From the NCBI RefSeq assembly GCF_051014685.1, contig NW_027478459.1, forward strand, positions 682,001-746,000: a stretch of 64,000 nt of DNA, given 5' to 3'. Numbering within the stretch: the stretch's first letter is position 1; each line of letters opens with the position of its first letter. The DNA is from Ptiloglossa arizonensis. Lineage: Eukaryota; Arthropoda; Insecta; Hymenoptera; Colletidae. A program made the position numbers and the translations under genes. The notes under the pieces were generated by a model. That model saw only the letters and a list, made by a program, of their open reading frames with translations. It was not told the DNA's origin and searched no databases. This document shows positions 1 through 8,690 of this stretch, piece after piece.

Positions 1-212
1 TCCGTTCGTGAGATATGGAAGTTTGAAGTTAAGGAATGCTAGAGAAACCATCAAAATTTTCGCTGGTCTGATACTCGAAACCAACAACTGGAATGGCCTA
101 GGGGAAAAGTACACACACCGTTGTAATCGGGCGAGTTTCTGCTTTCAGATGCAACAGGAAATTCTCGAGTTCGTCAATCCGTTCGCGAGATATGGAAGTG
201 TGAAAATAAGGA

Positions 213-228
213 ATGGTTGAGAAACCAT
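213..228. other. Perfect 6-bp dyad with 4-nt loop, recurring per monomer
   Basis: ATGGTT-GAGA-AACCAT is a perfect inverted repeat. It recurs in every monomer carrying the GGTTGAG state, which is the commonest state. It is broken in monomers where GGTTGAG is replaced by GCATGAG, GCTTGGG, GCTAGAG or GCCTGAG, so dyad-plus and dyad-minus monomers alternate in HOR-specific patterns. Short dyads able to form hairpins or cruciforms have been reported as enriched in centromeric satellites that lack CENP-B binding. A function here is inference. Confidence 0.75.
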
Positions 229-229
229 C

Positions 230-237
230 AAAATTTT
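230..237. other. A4T4 tract, recurring once per monomer
   Basis: AAAATTTT starts one base after the dyad and keeps that position in most of the array. A4T4 steps are known to bend DNA, so each nucleosome-length unit would carry a bend at a fixed phase. Variants ACAATTTT (for example near 930 and 20,771) and AACATTTT (near 4,131) disrupt it in particular monomer types. Whether it positions nucleosomes is inferred, not shown. Confidence 0.7.
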
Positions 238-292
238 CGCAAGTCTGATACTCGAAACCAATAACTTCAAAGGCCTAGGGGAAAAATACACA

Positions 293-309
293 TTCCGTTG
301 TAATCGGGC
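293..309 (+). other. CENP-B-box-like element (best version)
   Basis: The 17 bases read TTCCGTTGTAATCGGGC. The mammalian CENP-B box core is NTTCGNNNNANNCGGGN with nine essential positions. This copy matches eight of them, the one mismatch being the second T. Against the fuller form YTTCGTTGGAARCGGGA it matches 13 of 17. The same version recurs in monomers near 4,192, 5,957, 6,489, 9,147, 10,919, 12,334 and 15,344. The more common version, with TACCG in place of TTCCG, keeps seven of nine. Monomers with CATTG or CTTTG lose the G of TTCG as well. The match is visible in the sequence; binding by a CENP-B-like protein is unproven and could be coincidence. Confidence 0.5.
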
Positions 310-750
310 GAGTTTCTACTTTCAGATGCAACAGGAATTTCTCGAGTTCGTCAATCCGTTCGCGAGATATGGGAGTTGGAAATTAAGGAATGGTTGAGAA
401 ACCATCAAAATTTTCGCAAGTCTGATACTTGAAATCAATAACTACTAGGGCTTAGGGGAAAAATACACATACCATTGTAATCGGGCGAGTTTCTGCGTTC
501 AGATGCAATAGGAAATTCTCGAGTTCGTCAATCCGTTCGCGAGATATGGAAGTGTGAAGTTAAGGAATGCATGAGAAACCATCAAAATTTTCGCAAGTCT
601 GATACTCGAAACCAGTAACTGGAATGGCCTAGGGGAAAAGTACACATATCATTGTAATCTGGCGAGTTTCTACTTTCAGATGCAACAGGAATTTCTCGAG
701 TTCGTCAATCCGTTCGCGAGATATGGGAGTTTGAAGTTAAGGAATGGTTG

Positions 751-2755
751 AGAAACCATCAAAATTTTCGCAAGTCTGATACTCGAAACAAACAACTACA
801 AAGGCCTAGGGGGAAAACACACATATCTTTGTAATCGGGCGAGTTTCTACTTCCAGATGCAACAGGAATTTCTCGAGTTCGTCAATCCGTTCGCGAGATA
901 TGGGTGTTTGAAGTTAAGGAATGGTTGAGAAACCATCACAATTTTCCGCAAGTCTGATACTTGAAATCAATAACTACTAGGGCCTAGGGGAAAAATACAC
1001 ATACCGTTGTAATCGGGCGAGTTTCTGCATTCAGATGCAACAGGAATTTCTCGTGTTCGTCAATCCGTTCGCGGGATATGGGAATTTGAAGTTAAGGAAT
1101 GGTTGAGAAATCATCAAAATTTTCGCAAGTCCGATACGCGAATCCAATAACTACAATGGCCTACGGCAAAAATACACATACCGTTGTAATCGGGCAAGTT
1201 TCTACTTTCAGATGCAACAGGAATTTCTCGAGTTCGTCAATCCGTTCGCGAGATATGGGAGTTTGAAGTTATGGAATGGTTGAGAAACCATCAAAATTTT
1301 CGCAAGTCTGATACTCGAAACCAACAACTACAAAGGCCTAGGTGGAAAACACACATATCTTTGTAATCGGGCGAGTTTCTGCTTTCAGATGCAATAGGAA
1401 ATTCTCGAGTTCGTCAATCCGTTCGCGAGATATGGGAGTTTGAAGTTAAGGAATGGTTGAGAAACCATCAAAATTTTCGCTGGTCTGATAGTCGAAACAA
1501 ACAACTACAAAGGCCTAGGGGGAAAAGACACATATCTTTGTAATCGGGCGTGTTTCTACTTCCAGATGCAACAGCAATTTCTCGAGTTCGTCAATCCGTT
1601 CGCGAGATATGGGTGTTTGAAGTTAAGGAATGGTTGAGAAAGCATCAAAATTTTCCGCAAGTCTGATACTTGAAATCAATAACTACTAGGGCTTAGGGGA
1701 AAAATACACATACCATTGTAATCGGGCGAGTTTCTGCGTTCAGATGCAATAGGAAATTCTCGAGTTCGTCAATCCGTTCGCGAGATATGGAAGTGTGAAG
1801 TTAAGGAATGCATGAGAAACCATCAAAATTTTCGCAAGTCTGATACTCGAAACAAACAACTACAAAGGCCTAGGGGGAAAACACACATATCTTTGTAATC
1901 GGGCGAGTTTCTACTTCCAGATGCAACAGGAATTTCTCGAGTTCGTCAATCCGTTCGCGAGATATGGGTGTTTGAAGTTAAGGAATGGTTGAGAAACCAT
2001 CACAATTTTCCGCAAGTCTGATACTTGAAATCAATAACTACTAGGGCCTAGGGGAAAAATACACATACCGTTGTAATCGGGCGAGTTTCTGCATTCAGAT
2101 GCAACAGGAATTTCTCGTGTTCGTCAATCCGTTCGCGGGATATGGGAATTTGAAGTTAAGGAATGGTTGAGAAATCATCAAAATTTTCGCAAGTCCGATA
2201 CGCGAATCCAATAACTACAATGGCCTACGGCAAAAATACACATACCGTTGTAATCGGGCAAGTTTCTACTTTCAGATGCAACAGGAATTTCTCGAGTTCG
2301 TCAATCCGTTCGCGAGATATGGGAGTTTGAAGTTATGGAATGGTTGAGAAACCATCAAAATTTTCGCAAGTCTGATACTCGAAACCAACAACTACAAAGG
2401 CCTAGGTGGAAAACACACATATCTTTGTAATCGGGCGAGTTTCTGCTTTCAGATGCAATAGGAAATTCTCGAGTTCGTCAATCCGTTCGCGAGATATGGG
2501 AGTTTGAAGTTAAGGAATGGTTGAGAAACCATCAAAATTTTCGCTGGTCTGATAGTCGAAACAAACAACTACAAAGGCCTAGGGGGAAAAGACACATATC
2601 TTTGTAATCGGGCGTGTTTCTACTTCCAGATGCAACAGCAATTTCTCGAGTTCGTCAATCCGTTCGCGAGATATGGGTGTTTGAAGTTAAGGAATGGTTG
2701 AGAAAGCATCAAAATTTTCCGCAAGTCTGATACTTGAAATCAATAACTACTAGGG
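751..2755. repeat. 1,064-bp (six-monomer) tandem duplication
   Basis: Bases 751-1691 reappear at 1815-2755 and I saw no difference over these roughly 940 bases. The offset is 1,064 bp, that is six monomers plus two bases, and the two extra bases come from two 178-bp monomers carrying TTTTCCGC instead of TTTTCGC. Left of the first copy the dyad reads GGTTGAG while left of the second it reads GCATGAG; at the right end GGGCTTAGG changes to GGGCCTAGG. A single-copy version lies at about 6,950-7,890, so the duplication is specific to the first block. Confidence 0.85.
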
Positions 2756-3705
2756 CCTAGGGGAAAAATACACATACCGTTGTAATCGGGCGAGTTTCTG
2801 CTTTCAGATGCAATAGGAAATTCTCGAGTTCGTCAATCCGTTCGCGAGATATGGGAGTTGGAAATTAAGGAATGGTTGAGAAACCATCAAAATTTTCGGA
2901 AGTCTGATACTCGAAATCAATAACTATAAATGCCTAGGGGAAAAATACACATACCATAGTAATCGGGCGAGTTTCTGCTGTCAGATGCAATAGGAAATTC
3001 TCGAGTTCGTCAATCCGTTCGCGAGATATGGAAGTTTGAAGTTAAGGAATGCTTGGGAAATCATCAAAATTTTCGCTGGTCTGATACTCGAAACCAACAA
3101 CTGGAATGGCCTAGGGGAAAAGTACACACACCGTTGTAATCGGGCGAGTTTCTGCTTTCAGATGCAACAGGAAATTCTCGAGTTCGACAATCCGTTCGCG
3201 AGATATGGAAGTGTGAAAATAAGGAATGGTTGAGAAACCATCAAAATTTTCGCAAGTCTGATACTCGAAACCAATAACTTCAAAGGCCTAGGGGAAAAAT
3301 ACACATACCGTTGTAATCGGGCGACTTTCTACTTTAACATGCAACCGGAATTTCTCGAGTTCGTCCATCCGTTCGCGGGATATGGAAGTTTGAAGTTAAG
3401 GAATGCATGAGACACCATCAAAATTTTCGCAAATCTGATACTCGAAACCAATAACTACAAATGTCTAGGGGAAAAATACACATACCATTGTAATCGGGCG
3501 AGTTTCTACTTTCAGATGCAACAGGAATTTCTCGAGTTCGTCAATCCGTTCGCGAGATATGGGAGTTTGAAGTTAAGGAATGGTTGAGAAACCATCAAAA
3601 TTTTCGCAAGTCTGATACTCGAAACCAATAACTACAAATGCCTAGGGGAAAAATACACATACCATTGTAATCGGGCGGGTTTCTGCTGTCAGATGCAATA
3701 GGAAA

Positions 3706-5675
3706 TTCTCGAGTTCGTCAATCCGTTCGCGAGACATGAAAGTTTGAAGTTAAGGAATGCATGAGAAACCATCAAAATTTTCGCTGGTCTGATACTCGAA
3801 ACCAACAACTACTATGGCCTAGGGCAAAAATACACATACCGTTGTAATGGGGCGAGTTTCTGCATTCAGATGCAATAGGAAATTCTCGAGTTCGTCAATC
3901 CGTTCGTGAGATATGGAAGTTTGAAGTTAAGGAATGCTAGAGAAACCATCAAAATTTTCGCTGGTCTGATACTCGAAACCAACAACTGGAATGGCCTAGG
4001 GGAAAAGTACACACACCGTTGTAATCGGGCGAGTTTCTGCTTTCAGATGCAACAGGAAATTCTCGAGTTCGTCAATCCGTTCGCGAGATATGGAAGTGTG
4101 AAAATAAGGAATGGTTGAGGAACCATCAACATTTTCGCAAGTCTGATACTCGAAACCAATAACTTCAAAGGCCTAGGGGAAAAATACACATTCCGTTGTA
4201 ATCGGGCGAGTTTCTACTTTCAGATGCAACCGGAATTTCTCGACTTCGTCAATCCGTTCGCGAGATATGGGAGTTTGAAGTTAAGGAATGGTTGAGAAAC
4301 CATCAAAATTTTCGCAAGTCTGATACTCGAAACCAATAACTACAAATGCCTAGGGGAAAAATACACATACCATTGTAATCGGGCGGGTTTCTGCTGTCAG
4401 ATGCAATAGGAAATTCTCGAGTTCGTCAATCCGTTCGCGAGATATGAAAGTTTGAAGTTAAGGAATGCATGAGAAACCATCAAAATTTTCGCTGGTCTGA
4501 TACTCGAAACCAACAACTACTATGGCCTAGGGCAAAAATACACATACCGTTGTAATGGGGCGAGTTTCTGCATTCAGATGCAATAGGAAATTCTCGAGTT
4601 CGTCAATCCGTTCGTGAGATATGGAAGTTTGAAGTTAAGGAATGCTAGAGAAACCATCAAAATTTTCGCTGGTCTGATACTCGAAACCAACAACTGGAAT
4701 GGCCTAGGGGAAAAGTACACACACCGTTGTAATCGGGCGAGTTTCTGCTTTCAGATGCAACAGGAAATTCTCGAGTTCGTCAATCCGTTCGCGAGATATG
4801 GAAGTGTGAAAATAAGGAATGGTTGAGAAACCATCAAAATTTTCGCAAGTCTGATACTCGAAACCAATAACTTCAAAGGCCTAGGGGAAAAATACACATA
4901 CCGTTGTAATCGGGCGACTTTCTACTTTCACATGCAACCGGAATTTCTCGAGTTCGTCCATCCGTTCGCGGGATATGGAAGTTTGAAGTTAAGGAATGCA
5001 TGAGACACCATCAAAATTTTCGCAAGTCTGATACTCGAAACCAATAACTTCAAAGGCCTAGGGGAAAAATACACATACCGTTGTAATCGGGCGACTTTCT
5101 ACTTTCACATGCAACCGGAATTTCTCGAGTTCGTCCATCCGTTCGCGGGATATGGAAGTTTGAAGTTAAGGAATGCATGAGACAACATCAAAATTTTCGC
5201 AAGTCTGATACTCGAAACCAATAACTACAAATGTCTAGGGGAAAAATACACATACCATTATAATCGGGCGAGTTTCTACTTTCAGATGCAACAGGAATTT
5301 CTCGAGTTCGTCAATCCGTTCGCGAGATATGGGAGTTTGAAGTTAAGGAATGGTTGAGAAACCATCAAAATTTTCGCAAGTCTGATACTCGAAACCAATA
5401 ACTACAAATGCCTAGGGGAAAAATACACATACCATTGTAATCGGGCGGGTTTCTGCTGTCAGATGCAATAGGAAATTCTCGAGTTCGTCAATCCGTTCGC
5501 GAGATATGAAAGTTTGAAGTTAAGGAATGCATGAGAAACCATCAAAATTTTCGCTGGTCTGATACTCGAAACCAACAACTACTATGGCCTAGGGCAAAAA
5601 TACACATACCGTTGTAATGGGGCGAGTTTCTGCATTCAGATGCAATAGGAAATTCTCGAGTTCGTCAATCCGTTC
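3706..5675. repeat. 708-bp (four-monomer) HOR, first array
   Basis: Four monomer types follow each other: one with GCATGAG, CTACTATGGCC and TAATGGGGCG; one with GCTAGAG and CAACTGGAATGG; one with GTGTGAAAATAAGG and CTTCAAAGG; and one with TACAAATGCC, CATTG and GGGCGGG plus CTGTCAG. The GGGGCG marker lies near 3,845, 4,553 and 5,615, spacings of 708 and 1,062 bp. The longer spacing comes from two additional monomers with CTTTCACATGCAACCGG and GAGACACC or GAGACAAC near 4,905-5,260. Confidence 0.85.
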
Positions 5676-6737
5676 GTGAGATATGGAAGTTTGAAGTTAA
5701 GGAATGCTAGAGAAACCATCAAAATTTTCGCTGGTCTGATACTCGAAACCAACAACTGGAATGGCCTAGGGGAAAAGTACACACACCGTTGTAATCGGGC
5801 GAGTTTCTGCTTTCAGATGCAACAGGAAATTCTCGAGTTCGTCAATCTGTTCGTGAGATATGGAAGTTTGAAAATAAGGAATGGTTGAGGAACCATCAAC
5901 ATTTTCGCAAGTCTGATACTCGAAACCAATAACTTCAAAGGCCTAGGGGAAAAATACACATTCCGTTGTAATCGGGCGAGTTTCTACTTTCAGATGCAAC
6001 AGGAATTTCTCGAGTTCGTCAATCCGTTCGCGAGATATGGGAGTTGGAAATTAAGGAATGGTTGAGAAACCATCAAAATTTTCGCAAGTCTGATACTTGA
6101 AATCAATAACTACTAGGGCTTAGGGGAAAAATACACATACCATTGTAATCGGGCGAGTTTCTGCGTTCAGATGCAATAGGAAATTCTCGAGTTCGTCAAT
6201 CCGTTCGTGAGATATGGAAGTTTGAAGTTAAGGAATGCTAGAGAAACCATCAAAATTTTCGCTGGTCTGATACTCGAAACCAACAACTGGAATGGCCTAG
6301 GGGAAAAGTACACACACCGTTGTAATCGGGCGAGTTTCTGCTTTCAGATGCAACAGGAAATTCTCGAGTTCGTCAATCTGTTCGTGAGATATGGAAGTTT
6401 GAAAATAAGGAATGGTTGAGGAACCATCAACATTTTCGCAAGTCTGATACTCGAAACCAATAACTTCAAAGGCCTAGGGGAAAAATACACATTCCGTTGT
6501 AATCGGGCGAGTTTCTACTTTCAGATGCAACAGGAATTTCTCGAGTTCGTCAATCCGTTCGCGAGATATGGGAGTTGGAAATTAAGGAATGGTTGAGAAA
6601 CCATCAAAATTTTCGCAAGTCTGATACTTGAAATCAATAACTACTAGGGCTTAGGGGAAAAATACACATACCATTGTAATCGGGCGAGTTTCTGCGTTCA
6701 GATGCAATAGGAAATTCTCGAGTTCGTCAATCCGTTC
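5676..6737. repeat. 531-bp perfect tandem duplication (three monomers)
   Basis: The three-monomer segment beginning at 5,676 is repeated at 6,207 with a spacing of exactly 531 bp. Every base I compared, including the distinctive CAATCTGTTCGTGAG change and GGTTGAGGAACC, is shared by both copies. The left identity reaches back to about 5,636 and 6,167; at the right end the copies part where TTCGTGAG becomes TTCGCGAG. The lack of differences suggests a very recent event, or an assembly duplication. Confidence 0.85.
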
Positions 6738-8690
6738 GCGAGATATGGAAGTGTGAAGTTAAGGAATGCATGAGAAACCATCAAAATTTTCGCAAGTCTG
6801 ATACTCGAAACCAGTAACTGGAATGGCCTAGGGGAAAAGTACACATATCATTGTAATCTGGCGAGTTTCTACTTTCAGATGCAACAGGAATTTCTCGAGT
6901 TCGTCAATCCGTTCGCGAGATATGGGAGTTTGAAGTTAAGGAATGGTTGAGAAACCATCAAAATTTTCGCAAGTCTGATACTCGAAACAAACAACTACAA
7001 AGGCCTAGGGGGAAAACACACATATCTTTGTAATCGGGCGAGTTTCTACTTCCAGATGCAACAGGAATTTCTCGAGTTCGTCAATCCGTTCGCGAGATAT
7101 GGGTGTTTGAAGTTAAGGAATGGTTGAGAAACCATCACAATTTTCCGCAAGTCTGATACTTGAAATCAATAACTACTAGGGCCTAGGGGAAAAATACACA
7201 TACCGTTGTAATCGGGCGAGTTTCTGCATTCAGATGCAACAGGAATTTCTCGTGTTCGTCAATCCGTTCGCGGGATATGGGAATTTGAAGTTAAGGAATG
7301 GTTGAGAAATCATCAAAATTTTCGCAAGTCCGATACGCGAATCCAATAACTACAATGGCCTACGGCAAAAATACACATACCGTTGTAATCGGGCAAGTTT
7401 CTACTTTCAGATGCAACAGGAATTTCTCGAGTTCGTCAATCCGTTCGCGAGATATGGGAGTTTGAAGTTATGGAATGGTTGAGAAACCATCAAAATTTTC
7501 GCAAGTCTGATACTCGAAACCAACAACTACAAAGGCCTAGGTGGAAAACACACATATCTTTGTAATCGGGCGAGTTTCTGCTTTCAGATGCAATAGGAAA
7601 TTCTCGAGTTCGTCAATCCGTTCGCGAGATATGGGAGTTTGAAGTTAAGGAATGGTTGAGAAACCATCAAAATTTTCGCTGGTCTGATAGTCGAAACAAA
7701 CAACTACAAAGGCCTAGGGGGAAAAGACACATATCTTTGTAATCGGGCGTGTTTCTACTTCCAGATGCAACAGCAATTTCTCGAGTTCGTCAATCCGTTC
7801 GCGAGATATGGGTGTTTGAAGTTAAGGAATGGTTGAGAAAGCATCAAAATTTTCCGCAAGTCTGATACTTGAAATCAATAACTTCTAGGGCCTAGGGGAA
7901 AAATACACATACCGTTGTAATCGGGCGAGTTTCTGCTTTCAGATGCAATAGGAAATTCTCGAGTTCGTCAATCCGTTCGCGAGATATGGGAGTTGGAAAT
8001 TAAGGAATGGTTGAGAAACCATCAAAATTTTCGGAAGTCTGATACTCGAAATCAATAACTATAAATGCCTAGGGGAAAAATACACATACCATTGTAATCG
8101 GGCGAGTTTCTGCTGTCAGATGCAATAGGAAATTCTCGAGTTCGTCAATCCGTTCGCGAGATATGGAAGTTTGAAGTTAAGGAATGCTTGGGAAATCATC
8201 AAAATTTTCGCTGGTCTGATACTCGAAACCAACAACTGGAATGGCCTAGGGGAAAAGTACACACACCGTTGTAATCGGGCGAGTTTCTGCTTTCAGATGC
8301 AACAGGAAATTCTCGAGTTCGACAATCCGTTCGCGAGATATGGAAGTGTGAAAATAAGGAATGGTTGAGAAACCATCAAAATTTTCGCAAGTCTGATACT
8401 CGAAACCAATAACTTCAAAGGCCTAGGGGAAAAATACACATACCGTTGTAATCGGGCGACTTTCTACTTTAACATGCAACCGGAATTTCTCGAGTTCGTC
8501 CATCCGTTCGCGGGATATGGAAGTTTGAAGTTAAGGAATGCATGAGACACCATCAAAATTTTCGCAAATCTGATACTCGAAACCAATAACTACAAATGTC
8601 TAGGGGAAAAATACACATACCATTGTAATCGGGCGAGTTTCTGCTGTCAGATGCAATAGGAAATTCTCGAGTTCGTCAATCCGTTCGCGA
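6207..8690. repeat. Block P, second copy
   Basis: Collinear with the block at 1-3,705. The private change TAATCTGG appears at about 6,853, matching about 654, and TACGCG at 7,334 matches 1,135, both with offset 6,199. The internal 1,064-bp duplication of the first copy is present only once here. After it the offset falls to 5,135 (8,171 matches 3,036). One monomer near 3,490-3,665 of the first copy is missing here, giving offset 4,958 from there on. Few point differences were seen, for example AACTTCTAGG at about 7,881 for AACTACTAGG. Confidence 0.85.

Larger units (their letters stand above)
178..354 (+). repeat. Reference satellite monomer (177 bp) with landmarks
   Basis: A representative copy. 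TCGCGA is at 183-188, the ATGGTT/AACCAT dyad at 213-228, AAAATTTT at 230-237, AGGCCT overlapping CCTAGG at 271-279, the CENP-B-box-like element at 293-309 and CTCGAG at 341-346. Direct count gives 33 C, 39 G and 10 CpG. A weak internal echo exists: GAAACCA occurs at 221-227 and again at 254-260, 33 bp apart, which may be a trace of an older short duplication. The phase chosen, starting at TCCGTTCG, is arbitrary. Sites for XhoI, NruI, AvrII and StuI therefore recur about once per monomer wherever the sequence is intact. Confidence 0.95.
1..3705. repeat. Block P, first copy: mixed-monomer HOR block
   Basis: About 21 monomers of clearly different types. Markers include CTTGAAATCAATAACTAC followed by GGGCTTAGG (448, 1689), CATATCATTG with the private change TAATCTGG (near 654), TTTTCCGCAAG (178-bp monomers), TACGCG (1135, 2199) and CTCGTG in place of CTCGAG (near 1051 and 2115). 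The block is repeated at 6,207-8,690. Between the two copies the marker offset is 6,199 up to about position 1,690, then 5,135 because the first copy holds one extra 1,064-bp unit, then 4,958 because the second copy lacks one 177-bp monomer near 8,620. Confidence 0.85.

Noticed and set aside
168..180. Possible RNA polymerase III B box (GTTCG...AATCC in each monomer)
   Set aside because: The B-box consensus GGTTCGANNCC is broken by extra bases between GTTCG and AATCC, and no A box or tRNA-like fold is nearby.
8..220. Recurring 70-codon plus-strand reading frames (also at 3,906, 4,614, 5,676, 8,864 and many more)
   Set aside because: They are one satellite monomer read in one frame. They begin at the ATG of AGATATGG and end at the TGA of GGTTGAG, and exist only where CAACAG replaces CAATAG. 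They have no ribosome-site context, domain or neighbouring gene.
271..279. Overlapping palindromes AGGCCT and CCTAGG as an operator or replication origin element
   Set aside because: They are ordinary monomer positions repeated hundreds of times. Nothing ties them to regulation, although they are useful as restriction sites for a 177-bp ladder.
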